Assembly (NCBI GenBank): GCA_047345645.1
Contig: JBLEFH010000001.1
Length of the DNA: 64,000 nt
Reading direction: 5' to 3' (one strand)
Source: JBLEFH01 sp047345645
GTDB taxonomy: Bacteria > Pseudomonadota > Alphaproteobacteria > Rhodobacterales > Rhodobacteraceae
Shown here one piece after another: positions 36,093 through 45,617 of this stretch (within the stretch, counting starts at the first letter, position 1; every line of letters starts with the position of its first letter). The notes beneath the pieces are model-generated. The model did no database searches. It had not been told where the DNA came from and worked only from the letters and a program-made list of their open reading frames with translations. The translations under genes and the position numbers were made by a program.

Positions 36093-37514
36093 ATGCTGAA
36101 AACATTGGGCGGCAAGTTCATCATTGTCGGACTGCTGGCGCTTTTGATGGTGATCCCGCTGTTTCTCGCGGGCTCGGTTGTCGGGCAGCGCGAGAGCATC
36201 AATCGCGATGTTGTGCGCGAGCTTGGCGAGGAGTGGGGCGGCCCGCAGACCTTTAGCGGGCCGGTGCTGGTCATTCCGGTTGAAGGGACTGTGCTGCGGC
36301 AGGTTCAGACAGAACCCGAGGATGGCAGCGAGGCGGGAGAAGAGACGCCGCAGATTATCCGTGAGGTTGGTGCGCGTGACCCGATATATGTGTTGCCCGA
36401 GACGCTTGAGATCAATGCCACAAGCCAGAGCGAGCTGCGCAGTCGCGGGATTTTCGAGGTGCCGGTCTATACGGCGGCTCTCGATGCCGCCTTCACCTTC
36501 GATCTCAGCGATGTTCCGCAAGCGTTGCGCGAGGGCGACCAGGTGCAATGGGACCGCGCCTATATTCGCATGACCGTCGGCGCGGCCAAGGCGTTGCGCG
36601 GTGAGGCGGTGCTAACCCGCAATGGCGAGACGCTTCGGATCGAGCCGAGCGGGTCGAATGTGCGAACGGCGGGCAGTTCCGATCCCGGCGGGCGCTATGG
36701 CGGCGGCGGTTACACACCCGGAGCGGCAGGCGGACAATTTCTCGCTAGGCTTGGCGACCCGCGTCAGGGGGGCGAGTTTACCCTAAGTCTCGGGCTTAAC
36801 GGCGCCGAACGGCTTTTCGTGACCCCGGCAGGCCGCACGACCCGCGTGACAATGGCGGGCGACTGGCCGGACCCGTCTTTCACCGGAGAGTTTTTGCCCG
36901 ATGATTACGAGGTCAGCGACGACGGGTTCACGGCGACATGGACCATCCCGCATCTGGCGCGCAATCTCGCGCAAGTGTCCCGCAGCGATCAGGATATCGC
37001 CGCGCGCGGCGCGACCGCCTTTGGCGTAGAATATCTCCAGATCAATGATTTCTACCGCAAGGCTTATCGCGCCACGACCTATTCGGTCCTGTTCATTGCG
37101 CTGACCTTCCTGACGATCCTCCTGCTCGAACGCGGCGCGCCGAAACAGGTTCACCCGGTGCAATATATCCTCGTCGGGCTGGCGCAGGCGGTGTTCGTGC
37201 TGCTGATGGTCGCCTATGCGGAGCAGATCGGGTTCCGCTCAGCGTATCTGCTCGCGTCGATTGCCACCATCGGACTGCTGACCGCTTACGGGGCCATTGG
37301 CATGAAGATGGGCACATCCGCCATGGTGCTCGGCGCAGCGCTCACCACGCTTTACGCGGTGCTCTATCTCATTCTGGTTAGCACGGATTACGCGCTTCTG
37401 GCAGGGGCGAGCCTTGCCTTCCTCGCGCTGGCGGCAACCATGTGGTTCACGCGGGATGAGGAATGGTACACCCCGCATGTGCCTATGGGTGAGGGAAAGT
37501 CTGACCGGGATTGA
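36093..37514 (+). CDS. creD: Inner-membrane protein CreD
   Basis: 473 residues. N-terminal membrane helix, then a large soluble domain with the family stretch VVRELGEEWGGPQTFSGPVLVIPVEG, then a cluster of C-terminal helices (ATTYSVLFIALTFLTILLLE onward). CreD is linked to envelope integrity and, in gammaproteobacteria, controlled by CreBC, which is not in this window. It follows the lrp-like gene by 30 bp. Confidence 0.92.
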   Translation: MLKTLGGKFIIVGLLALLMVIPLFLAGSVVGQRESINRDVVRELGEEWGGPQTFSGPVLVIPVEGTVLRQVQTEPEDGSEAGEETPQIIREVGARDPIYVLPETLEINATSQSELRSRGIFEVPVYTAALDAAFTFDLSDVPQALREGDQVQWDRAYIRMTVGAAKALRGEAVLTRNGETLRIEPSGSNVRTAGSSDPGGRYGGGGYTPGAAGGQFLARLGDPRQGGEFTLSLGLNGAERLFVTPAGRTTRVTMAGDWPDPSFTGEFLPDDYEVSDDGFTATWTIPHLARNLAQVSRSDQDIAARGATAFGVEYLQINDFYRKAYRATTYSVLFIALTFLTILLLERGAPKQVHPVQYILVGLAQAVFVLLMVAYAEQIGFRSAYLLASIATIGLLTAYGAIGMKMGTSAMVLGAALTTLYAVLYLILVSTDYALLAGASLAFLALAATMWFTRDEEWYTPHVPMGEGKSDRD

Positions 37515-37546
37515 TCAGACTTCGGCACATGCGGGGGTAGGGACGC

Positions 37547-38413
37547 TTACTCGACGCCCGGAATCATCCGGGTGTTGAGGGCGTCGCCTTCGGGGAGGGC
37601 GGCATCGCTCGGGGGCATGCCGCCTTCATTCGGTTGACCGTTTTGCGGGGGCTCGCGGCCTTCGGGCGGTGCGCCGCGCCCACCGGGACCGCTTTGGCCA
37701 GTCCGGCCTGTCGCGTCGGGATCGACCCCGACCACGAGCGCGGCCTGATAGCCGCTGCCCGGCACTTCGCGGATCGCCGCATAAGCACCTGCGCCCGCCT
37801 GTTGCGCGATATTGTCGCCCGTATTGACCGTATCGCGCTCAGTCCCGCGCCCGTCATAAGGCGCGATATTGCGGTAGAGAAACTCGCTCAGAGCATCAGG
37901 AAAGAAGATCTGGCTCGTCAGAAGCGTTTCTTCATCGAGAAAGACCTTGTAGTGAATATGCGTCGTCCGCCCGCGATACCAGCCGGGGTAGATCGTCGTG
38001 AACTGCGCCACACCGCGCGCATCGGTCTCTTGCGTGCCGCGCAGAAAGGTCTCGCCTTCGGTGTCGAGCGTGCCGTTGCTGCCCTGCGTCGCATAGCCGG
38101 AGTAATTGCCCTCCGCATCGCAATGCCAGATATCGACGCGCGCGCCCTCAAGCGGGGTGCAGTTCTCATCGACCACCTGAATTTCCATCACCAGCGGAAT
38201 GCCGACGCGATCCTCGCGAATATCGACGCGGACGAGGCCGGGATCGAGGTAATACGGTCCTTCGGTCACCTCCGGCGTGAGCGTGCAGACATTCGGCGCG
38301 ATCAGGCCGATGGATTGCGCCGCTTCGGTCTGTGCCAGCGCCGGACGCGCCCCCACCAGCGCCACCGGAGAGGCGGCGAGTGTCCGCAGAATGTTGCGTC
38401 TTGTTAACGACAT
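37547..38413 (-). CDS. Exported intradiol ring-cleavage dioxygenase-like protein
   Basis: 288 residues from MSLTRRNILRTL, supported by AAGGA upstream; a longer frame starts at 38452. The N-terminus looks like a Tat signal (TRRNIL, then ALAQ). The core has intradiol Fe(III) ligands: Tyr in EGPYYLDPGLVR, Tyr in YPGWYRGRTTHIHYKVF and the two His of that motif. A Gly/Pro/Glu-rich tail follows (about 235-288). Extracytoplasmic members of this family are poorly characterised; the substrate is unknown. Confidence 0.9.
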   Translation of the reverse strand: MSLTRRNILRTLAASPVALVGARPALAQTEAAQSIGLIAPNVCTLTPEVTEGPYYLDPGLVRVDIREDRVGIPLVMEIQVVDENCTPLEGARVDIWHCDAEGNYSGYATQGSNGTLDTEGETFLRGTQETDARGVAQFTTIYPGWYRGRTTHIHYKVFLDEETLLTSQIFFPDALSEFLYRNIAPYDGRGTERDTVNTGDNIAQQAGAGAYAAIREVPGSGYQAALVVGVDPDATGRTGQSGPGGRGAPPEGREPPQNGQPNEGGMPPSDAALPEGDALNTRMIPGVE

Positions 38414-38569
38414 ATCAGTTTCCTTCGTAGATCCATACGAGCTGATACGCATGAGCGTTGGTGATCCGTCGAAATTTTTTCAAATTAACTTTCCGAGACC
38501 GCTCCGTGAGCAGGGCTTGCCCCTTTGGAGGCAGAGGCATAGCTTGGCGGCAAAAATAAAGAGCTTGAT

Positions 38570-39802
38570 ATGTCTTCCGAAAATCCGTCTCCCAAGCACG
38601 CGCCGCTCAGTTATTACGCGTTTGTGCTGCTTGTTTCCGCCTTGATGGGCCTCAACGCGCTGGCCATCGACATCATGCTTCCGGGTCTGCCGCAAATTGG
38701 CGAGGATCTGGGTCTGACCGACCCAAATGCTCCGCAACTTGTGATCCCGGCCTATATGCTCGGCTTCGGCGGCGGGCAGCTTGTCATGGGTCTGCTGGCC
38801 GATCGCTATGGCCGCAAACCGGTGTTGATTGGCGGGCTGGCGGTCTACGCGCTGGCGAGCCTCGGATGTGTGTTTGTCCCGAGTTTCGGCGGCCTCTTGG
38901 CGCTGCGGGTGCTCCAAGGTCTCGGCAGCGCCGCGCCGCGGGTGATCGCCACGACGGTTGTGCGGGACTGCTATGGCGGGCGCAGCATGGCCTCCGTGAT
39001 GTCGCTCGCCGCGACGATCTTTATGGTCGTCCCGGTGCTGGCCCCGCTGATCGGGCAGGGGATCATGCTGGTTACGAGCTGGCATGGCGTGTTCCTGTTC
39101 CTCACGCTGTTCAGCCTGACCGTCCTCTACATCGCCGCCCGCTATCTGCCCGAAACGCTGGACCCGGCGGATCGCCGCGAGATTCGCCTCCCCATTGTGA
39201 TCGAAGGCATCAAGGCGGTGTTCGGCGACCGCATCACCCTTGGCTATATGCTGGCGGCGGGCGCGTGGTTCGGCGCGCTGTTCGGCTTCATCACCTCGGC
39301 GCAGCAGGTGCTGGCGGAGGCGATGGGGCTGGGCGATTATTTCACCATCGTCTTCAGCTTCGTCGCCGGGGGGATCGCGGTCTCGTCTTTCCTCAATGCG
39401 CGGCTCGTCGGCCGGTTCGGGATGCGGCGCATGTCCCATGGCGGGACGCTGATGTTCTGCATCACCGCCATTGTCGGGCTGATCATCCAACTGAGCGGGC
39501 TCATGACCGTCTGGCTCTTCCTTCCGCTGCTCGCGATCATGATGCTGATGATCGGCGTGACCTTCGCCAATTTCAACGCGCTGGCGATGGAGAACCAGTC
39601 GCGTCAGGCGGGGCTGGCCTCCTCCTTCATCGGGGCGATCACCGCCCTGATGGGCATGGTGATCGGCGCGCTGATAGGCCAGAGCTATGACGGCACGGTC
39701 ACGCCGCTGTTTCTCGGCTATGTGATCTGCTCCTGCACCACGCTGGCGATCATTTTCATCACCGAGCGTGGCAAGCTCTTCGAGCCGATCCACGGGGAAT
39801 AA
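38570..39802 (+). CDS. Bcr/CflA-type multidrug efflux MFS transporter
   Basis: 410 residues, 12 predicted helices. The Bcr/CflA signature is visible: ALAIDIMLPGLPQIGEDLG, then motif A GLLADRYGRKPVLIGG and RVLQGLGSAAPRVIATTVVRD. It exports drugs or small metabolites by proton antiport. It stands alone between the dioxygenase and the ars operon. Confidence 0.93.
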   Translation: MSSENPSPKHAPLSYYAFVLLVSALMGLNALAIDIMLPGLPQIGEDLGLTDPNAPQLVIPAYMLGFGGGQLVMGLLADRYGRKPVLIGGLAVYALASLGCVFVPSFGGLLALRVLQGLGSAAPRVIATTVVRDCYGGRSMASVMSLAATIFMVVPVLAPLIGQGIMLVTSWHGVFLFLTLFSLTVLYIAARYLPETLDPADRREIRLPIVIEGIKAVFGDRITLGYMLAAGAWFGALFGFITSAQQVLAEAMGLGDYFTIVFSFVAGGIAVSSFLNARLVGRFGMRRMSHGGTLMFCITAIVGLIIQLSGLMTVWLFLPLLAIMMLMIGVTFANFNALAMENQSRQAGLASSFIGAITALMGMVIGALIGQSYDGTVTPLFLGYVICSCTTLAIIFITERGKLFEPIHGE

Positions 39803-39838
39803 GTTAAAATAACGTCATAAAACCGTCGCTTTACAACT

Positions 39839-39856
39839 CTACAAATATATTTGTAG
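39839..39856. promoter_or_regulatory. Putative ArsR operator
   Basis: Perfect 18-bp palindrome CTACAAATATATTTGTAG located 9 bp before the arsR start in an AT-rich stretch, where autoregulating ArsR proteins normally bind. Confidence 0.75.
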
Positions 39857-39865
39857 TAACGGCGC

Positions 39866-40180
39866 ATGAATGATGACACCGCGATTCTCGCCCTCGGGGC
39901 GCTGGCCCATGCCGACCGCCTCCGGGCCTTCCGCCTACTGGTGAAAACCGGGCCGGACGGGCTGGCCTCGGGCGAGCTTGCCCGGCAGCTCGACATTGCC
40001 CCGACCCGCATGAGCTTCCACCTCGGCACGCTCCAGCGCGCCGGGCTGATCACCTCCACCCGCAGCGGCCAGCAAATGCGCTACCGTCTCCAGCCGGAGA
40101 CGATGCGCACCCTGATGGGCTTTCTCACCGAAGATTGCTGCGATGGCCGTCCCGACCTCTGCTTTTCAGGAGACTGTTGA
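39866..40180 (+). CDS. arsR: Arsenic-responsive repressor ArsR
   Basis: 104 residues, winged HTH (GELARQLDIAPTRMSFHLGTLQRAGLI). It lacks the classical metal-box Cys in the recognition helix; instead Cys91, Cys92, Cys99 and Cys104 cluster at the C-terminus, as in ArsR of Acidithiobacillus-type, where three C-terminal Cys bind As(III). It leads arsR-acr3-arsC-arsH and shares the TGATG overlap with acr3. Confidence 0.93.
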   Translation: MNDDTAILALGALAHADRLRAFRLLVKTGPDGLASGELARQLDIAPTRMSFHLGTLQRAGLITSTRSGQQMRYRLQPETMRTLMGFLTEDCCDGRPDLCFSGDC

Positions 40181-41181
40181 TGGGAGCGTTTGAGCGCTAT
40201 CTCTCCGTCTGGATTTTCCTCGCCATCGTCGTGGGTATCGCCCTCGGCCAGATGTTCCCCGGCCTTTTCAGCGCCATCGCGGCGGCGGAGGTGGCGTCGG
40301 TCAACCTCGTCGTCGCCGTGCTGATCTGGGCCATGGTCTTCCCGATGATGCTCGGCGTCGATTTCGGCGCGGTCAAAGACGTGGCCCGCCAGCCGCGCGG
40401 CCTGCTGATCACGCTGGTCGTCAACTGGCTGGTGAAACCCTTCACAATGGCCTTCCTCGCGGTCCTCTTTTTCGACTACATCTTCGCCCCCTGGATCGCC
40501 CCCGAGGACGCCCAGCAATATATTGCGGGCCTGATCCTGCTTGGCGCGGCGCCCTGCACGGCGATGGTGTTCGTCTGGTCGCAACTGACCCGCGGCGATG
40601 AAACTTACACACTGGTGCAAGTGGCCGTAAACGATCTCATCATGGTCATCGCCTTCGCTCCCATCGTGGCCCTCTTGCTTGGCGTCTCCGACATCACCGT
40701 GCCTTGGGAAACGCTGATCCTCTCGGTCATCCTCTTCATCGTCCTGCCGCTCGCCGTCGCCATGGTGATCCGCCGGACGATGGATTGGGAAGCGCTTATG
40801 ACCCGGATCAAGCCGCTCTCCATGATCGGCCTCGTTGCCACTGTGGTGATCCTCTTCGGCTTGCAAGGCAGCGTGATCCTGAGCCGTCCCATTGTGATCC
40901 TGATGATCGCCGTGCCGATCCTGATCCAAAGCTACGGCATCTTCGCGGTGGCCTATGGCGCGGCCTATGCGCTGAAAGTCCCGCATAAGATCGCCGCGCC
41001 CTGCGCCATGATCGGGACCTCGAATTTCTTCGAACTCGCCGTCGCCGTCGCCATCTCGCTCTTCGGATTGACCTCCGGCGCAGCGCTCGCAACCGTCGTG
41101 GGCGTCCTCGTCGAAGTGCCGGTGATGCTGTCCCTCGTCGCCTTCGCCAACCGCACTCGCGATAAATTTCCACAGGAGTGA
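40180..41181 (+). CDS. acr3: ACR3-family arsenite efflux permease
   Basis: 333 residues from MGAFERYLSV (a longer frame begins at 40135, but CAGGAG lies correctly before this ATG). Ten helices, with ALILGAAPCTAMVFVWS-like segment carrying the conserved Cys of ACR3 (LLGAAPCTAMVFVWSQLTRGDETYTLVQVAVND). It extrudes As(OH)3-derived arsenite. Confidence 0.95.
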   Translation: MGAFERYLSVWIFLAIVVGIALGQMFPGLFSAIAAAEVASVNLVVAVLIWAMVFPMMLGVDFGAVKDVARQPRGLLITLVVNWLVKPFTMAFLAVLFFDYIFAPWIAPEDAQQYIAGLILLGAAPCTAMVFVWSQLTRGDETYTLVQVAVNDLIMVIAFAPIVALLLGVSDITVPWETLILSVILFIVLPLAVAMVIRRTMDWEALMTRIKPLSMIGLVATVVILFGLQGSVILSRPIVILMIAVPILIQSYGIFAVAYGAAYALKVPHKIAAPCAMIGTSNFFELAVAVAISLFGLTSGAALATVVGVLVEVPVMLSLVAFANRTRDKFPQE

Positions 41182-41184
41182 GCC

Positions 41185-41580
41185 ATGATCACGATCTATC
41201 ACAACCCCAAATGCGGCACGTCGCGCAATGTCCTCGCCATGATCCGCGAGAGCGGTGAGGAGCCCGAGGTGATCGAATATCTCAAAACCCCGCCGGGCCG
41301 CGAGAAGCTGGTGGAATTGATCACCGCTATGGGCATCCCGGTGCGTGATCTGCTCCGCCGCAAGGGCACGCCCTATGACGAAATGGGCCTCGATGATGAG
41401 AGCCTCTCGGATGAAGACCTGATCGACGCGATGGTGCAGGCACCGATCCTGATGAACCGCCCGGTGGTCGTCTCGCCGAAAGGCACCAAGCTCTGTCGTC
41501 CTTCCGAAAAGGTGCTGGAATTGCTCGACAATCCGCCCGCGAGCTTCACCAAGGAAGACGGGGAAGTGGTTAGCAAATGA
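41185..41580 (+). CDS. arsC: Arsenate reductase, glutaredoxin-dependent type
   Basis: 131 residues, thioredoxin-fold ArsC with catalytic Cys10 in YHNPKCGTSRNVL and the RPVVVSPKGTKLCRP segment that supplies an arsenate-binding Arg. It reduces arsenate to arsenite for export by Acr3. It overlaps arsH by 4 bp. Confidence 0.95.
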   Translation: MITIYHNPKCGTSRNVLAMIRESGEEPEVIEYLKTPPGREKLVELITAMGIPVRDLLRRKGTPYDEMGLDDESLSDEDLIDAMVQAPILMNRPVVVSPKGTKLCRPSEKVLELLDNPPASFTKEDGEVVSK

Positions 41581-42293
41581 CCGATCTGTCGGATCTGCCC
41601 AATATCGACGCGGACTCCTTCGCGCCGATTGACCCGCAGGACTGGGCGCCGCCGGGCGATGACGGCCACCCGCCGCGCATTCTGCTCCTTTACGGCTCGC
41701 TTAGGGAGCGCTCGTTTTCGCGGCTCGCGGCGGAAGAAGCCGCGCGGCTCCTGCGCGCTTTCGGGGCGGATGTGAAAATGTTCGACCCAACCGGCCTGCC
41801 GCTCCCGGACAGCACCGAGCCGGATCACCCCAAGGTCGCGGAACTCCGCGATCTGGTGCAATGGTCCGAAGGTATGGTCTGGTCCTCGCCCGAGCGCCAC
41901 GGCTCCATGACGGGTATCATGAAAGCGCAGATCGACTGGATCCCGCTCTCCCTCGGCGCGGTGCGGCCCAGCCAAGGCAAGACGCTGGCGGTCATGCAGG
42001 TCTGCGGCGGCTCGCAAAGTTTCAACGCGGTAAACCAACTCCGTATCCTCGGGCGCTGGATGCGGATGTTGACGATCCCGAACCAATCCTCCGTCGCCAA
42101 AGCCTTTATGGAGTTCGACGAGGACGGCCGCATGAAGCCCTCCGCCTACTACAACCGCATCGTCGATGTGATGGAGGAACTGGTGAAATTCACCTATCTC
42201 ACGCGCAGCCGCGCCACTCTTACCGACCGCTATTCCGAGCGCGTCGAAAGCGCCGCCGAGTTGTCGAAACGGGTAAATCAACGCAGCATCTGA
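41577..42293 (+). CDS. arsH: ArsH, NADPH-dependent FMN reductase / organoarsenical oxidase
   Basis: 238 residues with flavodoxin-like FMN motif LLYGSLRERSFSRLAAEEA, SPERHGSMTGIMKAQIDWIP and QVCGGSQSFNAVNQLRILGRWMRM, all typical of ArsH. Known members oxidise trivalent methylarsenicals. Last gene of the ars operon. Confidence 0.95.
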   Translation: MTDLSDLPNIDADSFAPIDPQDWAPPGDDGHPPRILLLYGSLRERSFSRLAAEEAARLLRAFGADVKMFDPTGLPLPDSTEPDHPKVAELRDLVQWSEGMVWSSPERHGSMTGIMKAQIDWIPLSLGAVRPSQGKTLAVMQVCGGSQSFNAVNQLRILGRWMRMLTIPNQSSVAKAFMEFDEDGRMKPSAYYNRIVDVMEELVKFTYLTRSRATLTDRYSERVESAAELSKRVNQRSI

Positions 42294-42389
42294 GCCTCTT
42301 CGGCCCGGTTTTCACGCTTTGTGACCCGGCGGAAAGTCTTGACCTTCCGCCGGCAACCGCGAAACTCGGGCAAATTTGTGAGGACACGC

Positions 42390-43508
42390 ATGTATCAGCC
42401 CGCCATCGCCGCCACCGGCCTTTTCATCCCGCCCGAAACCATCAGCAATGCCGAGCTTGTCGAGAGCTTCAACGCCTATGCCGACCGGTTCAACGCGGAG
42501 AATGCCGAGGCGATTGAGGCGGGCGAGATCGAGGCGAAGGCGCATTCTTCCGTCGAATTTATCGTGAAGGCGTCGGGCATCGAGAGTCGCTATGTGATGG
42601 ACAAATCCGGCGTTCTTGACCCGGACCGCATGTATCCGCATCTGCGTCAGCGCAGCGATGATGAGCCGTCGATCATGGCAGAAATCGGGGTGGACGCGGC
42701 GAAAAAGGCGCTCGATGCGGCGGGTCTCACTGGAGGGGATATCGACCTCGTGATCTGCGCAGCGTCGAATATGGAACGCGCCTATCCCGCAATTGCCGTG
42801 GAAATCCAAAAGCTTCTCGGCGCGGGCGGCTTCGCCTTCGACATGAACGTCGCCTGTTCCTCCGCGACCTTCGGGATCCAGGCCGCCGCCGACATGATCC
42901 GCTCCGGCTCCGTGCGCCGCGCGCTGGTGGTGAACCCGGAAATCACCTCCGGCCACCTCGAATGGCGCGACCGCGACTGTCACTTCATCTTCGGCGATGT
43001 GGCGACCGCGACCGTGGTGACGCGCAAGGACGATCTCGACCACGGCTTCGAAATCCTCGGCACCCGCTGCGCCACCGAGTTCTCCAATAATATCCGCAAT
43101 AACAACGGCTTCTTGCGCCGCAACCGCCCCGACGGCATGGCCGACCGCCGCGACATGCAGTTCATGCAAGAGGGCCGCAAAGTGTTCAAAGAGGTCGTCC
43201 CGATGGTCGCGGAGCACATTACCGAACATCTCGCGGACACCGGCATCGAGACAGACTCCCTCCGCCGCCTCTGGCTCCACCAGGCCAACAAGGGCATGAA
43301 TGATTTCGTCGGCCGCAAAGTCCTCGGCCGCGAGCCGGAAGCGGGCGAACAGCCCAACATCCTCCAGGAATTCGCCAACACCTCGTCGGCTGGCTCCATC
43401 ATCGCGTTCCACCGCTTTTCGGATGATCTGGCGGACGGCGACAAGGGCGTCATCTGCTCGTTTGGGGCGGGGTACTCCGTGGGATCGGTGATCGTGGAGA
43501 GGTTTTGA
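42390..43508 (+). CDS. Beta-ketoacyl-ACP synthase III family protein
   Basis: 372 residues from MYQPAIAATG, with GAGG upstream; the open frame extends to 42321 without a better start. Thiolase-fold condensing enzyme with catalytic Cys in NVACSSATF, His in LHQANKGMNDF and Asn in FANTSSAGS. Longer than housekeeping FabH (about 320), and of the type with an inserted N-terminal region, so the role may be in a special acyl primer rather than general initiation. Confidence 0.9.
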   Translation: MYQPAIAATGLFIPPETISNAELVESFNAYADRFNAENAEAIEAGEIEAKAHSSVEFIVKASGIESRYVMDKSGVLDPDRMYPHLRQRSDDEPSIMAEIGVDAAKKALDAAGLTGGDIDLVICAASNMERAYPAIAVEIQKLLGAGGFAFDMNVACSSATFGIQAAADMIRSGSVRRALVVNPEITSGHLEWRDRDCHFIFGDVATATVVTRKDDLDHGFEILGTRCATEFSNNIRNNNGFLRRNRPDGMADRRDMQFMQEGRKVFKEVVPMVAEHITEHLADTGIETDSLRRLWLHQANKGMNDFVGRKVLGREPEAGEQPNILQEFANTSSAGSIIAFHRFSDDLADGDKGVICSFGAGYSVGSVIVERF

Positions 43509-44068
43509 TCTTCAGCAAAGGGGCTTCGTGGCGCACGACGCTTTCAAACCCGATCCACTATTATTGGACCGGCGCCCTGTTGTTTTGGCTCTTTCCATTC
43601 GTGTATGCGGCCGACATCCTGCTCGCGCCGCAATGGTATGCGCCGCATTGGCAATGCGACAGTTTAGGCATCCCAATTGGCGGCGCAATCTTCGGTGCGC
43701 TGCCAAGCATCCCATTTGTCTTGATCTTGAGCGCAATTCTTGTTTTTCCGGCCACCCGTGCGCGTCAAATTGGCGCTGATATCTTCGACCTGTCGCTTGG
43801 TCGTGGCCCCCTGAAGCATGTCCTTAATCTGATTGCAGTTGTCGTTATCCTTGCGTGGATTTATTCGCTTTTCCAGACGGTATGGTCTGCCACAGTCCCG
43901 CAAACGTTCACCGCGGACTGCGGCGGAAGTGCCGAGCCGATCACAGTAACCATGCGCGGCCCGATCTTCGAAATTTTTAATCTTTATTTTCTGGTCCTGA
44001 TTATCTGGCTCCTCCATCTGAGAGCGATGGCTTTGTCGCCAAAGATAACTCCGAGAATCCGGGAATGA
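43505..44068 (+). CDS. Small polytopic membrane protein, unknown
   Basis: 187 residues beginning at a TTG that overlaps the preceding stop, with GGAGAGG upstream. About four membrane helices (YYWTGALLFWLFPFVYAADILL; GGAIFGALPSIPFVLILSAILVF; HVLNLIAVVVILAWIYSLF; FEIFNLYFLVLIIWLLHLRAM) and two Cys in periplasmic-looking loops. No family recognised. Its bases are somewhat AT-richer than the upstream gene. Confidence 0.65.
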   Translation: MIFSKGASWRTTLSNPIHYYWTGALLFWLFPFVYAADILLAPQWYAPHWQCDSLGIPIGGAIFGALPSIPFVLILSAILVFPATRARQIGADIFDLSLGRGPLKHVLNLIAVVVILAWIYSLFQTVWSATVPQTFTADCGGSAEPITVTMRGPIFEIFNLYFLVLIIWLLHLRAMALSPKITPRIRE

Positions 44069-44108
44069 GGCTGGTTCGTTAGAGCTCGGGCAGCGCGAAA
44101 AAAATACC

Positions 44109-45617
44109 TCACCCCGCAAACAGTCCCCCAAACTCTTCCCTCAGCGCCGCTTTCTGCACCTTCCCCATCGTGTTGCGCGGTAGCTCGTCGACCACCACCA
44201 CCTTTTTCGGCTGCTTGAACTTCGCCAGACTGTCCGCGAGCCCGCCGATGATCGCTTGGGGGTCCGGCTCGGTGCCTTTCGCGCGCGCGACCACGGCCAC
44301 GACGCCTTCGCCGAAATCGGGGTGGGGGACGCCGATGACGGCGCTTTCGAGCACGCCGGGCATCTCGTCGATCAAGAGTTCGACCTCTTTGGGATAGATG
44401 TTGAAGCCACCGGAAATGATCAGATCCTTGCCGCGTCCGACGATGGTGACATAGCCGTCCGGGTCGATCAGGCCGAGATCACCGGTTTTGAACCAGCCGT
44501 CTTCGGCCAGCTCTTCGGCGGTCTTTTCGGGCATCCGCCAATAGCCTTGAAAGACGTTGCCGCCGCGCACTTCGATCATGCCGATCTCGCCTTGGGGGAG
44601 GGTCTCGCCGCCCTCGCCGGTGATCTTCAGCTCGACGCCGGGGAGCGGGAAGCCGACGGTGCCGGCGCGGCGTTCGCCATCATAGGGGTTCGACGTGTTC
44701 ATATTGGTTTCGGTCATGCCGTAGCGCTCAAGGATGCGGTGGCCGGTACGGTCCTCGAACGCGCGGTGCGTTTCGGCAAGGAGTGGCGCGCTGCCCGAAG
44801 TGAAGAGGCGCATCTTGCCCACGAGATCGCGGGTGAAATCGTCGCGGTCGAGCAGGCGGGTGTAGAAAGTCGGCACGCCCATCATGCTGGTCGCGTCGGG
44901 CAGGAGGCGGATCACGGTGTCCGCGTCGAATTTCGGGAGCCAGATCATCGCGCCGCCGACGAGCATCAGGACGTTGGATGCCACGAAAAGCCCGTGGGTG
45001 TGGAAGATGGGAAGCGCGTGGAGCAGCACATCATTCGCCGCGAAGCGCCAGACATCGACCAGTGTTTCGGCATTGGAGAGCAGGTTGGCGTGGCTCAGCA
45101 TCGCGCCCTTGGAGCGCCCGGTCGTGCCGGACGTGTAGAGAATGGCGGCGAGATCATCCGCGCTGCGGGCCACCGGCTCGTGAGTATCGGGCTGCGCTTT
45201 GGTCTCATTCATCAAGCTGCCGGAGCCATCGGCGGCGAGAGTCAGGAGCTCACCGTCCGCTGGCATGAATTCCTGCTTTTTCGCCTCACGGGATGGGTCG
45301 CAGACAACCAGCGCGGGTTCTGCATCGCCGACGAAATAGGCGATCTCGGTCGGCGTGTAGGCGGTGTTGAGTGGCAGAAATACTGCGCCCGCGCGCACGG
45401 TCGCGAGATAAAGCGCCAGCGCTTGCGGGGATTTTTCCACCTGAACGGCCACGCGGTCACCGGGCGCGACACCTTTGGACACCAGCAGATTGGCGAGTTG
45501 GCCCGACAGGCGATAGACCGCGTCATAGGACCATACGCCGCCCTCCGGCAGGATCAGAAAATCGCGATCCTTGCCCTCATGCGGGCCCATCAAGGCGTCA
45601 AAAAGCATGTTGCTCAT
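44109..45617 (-). CDS. matB: Malonyl-CoA synthetase
   Basis: 502 residues, ANL acyl-CoA ligase. AMP motif YTSGTTGRSKGAMLSHANL, then YGMTETN, GDLGLIDPDGYV and catalytic Lys near the end (LPRNTMGKVQKAALRE). It activates malonate to malonyl-CoA. It overlaps the decarboxylase gene by ATGA. Family membership alone would be acyl-CoA synthetase; the malonate assignment rests on MatA and the TRAP genes next to it. Confidence 0.93.
   Translation of the reverse strand: MSNMLFDALMGPHEGKDRDFLILPEGGVWSYDAVYRLSGQLANLLVSKGVAPGDRVAVQVEKSPQALALYLATVRAGAVFLPLNTAYTPTEIAYFVGDAEPALVVCDPSREAKKQEFMPADGELLTLAADGSGSLMNETKAQPDTHEPVARSADDLAAILYTSGTTGRSKGAMLSHANLLSNAETLVDVWRFAANDVLLHALPIFHTHGLFVASNVLMLVGGAMIWLPKFDADTVIRLLPDATSMMGVPTFYTRLLDRDDFTRDLVGKMRLFTSGSAPLLAETHRAFEDRTGHRILERYGMTETNMNTSNPYDGERRAGTVGFPLPGVELKITGEGGETLPQGEIGMIEVRGGNVFQGYWRMPEKTAEELAEDGWFKTGDLGLIDPDGYVTIVGRGKDLIISGGFNIYPKEVELLIDEMPGVLESAVIGVPHPDFGEGVVAVVARAKGTEPDPQAIIGGLADSLAKFKQPKKVVVVDELPRNTMGKVQKAALREEFGGLFAG

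Noticed and set aside
43664..44131. 155-codon minus frame opposite the small membrane protein
   Set aside because: The forward frame has clear membrane helices and a ribosome-binding site; the reverse does not.
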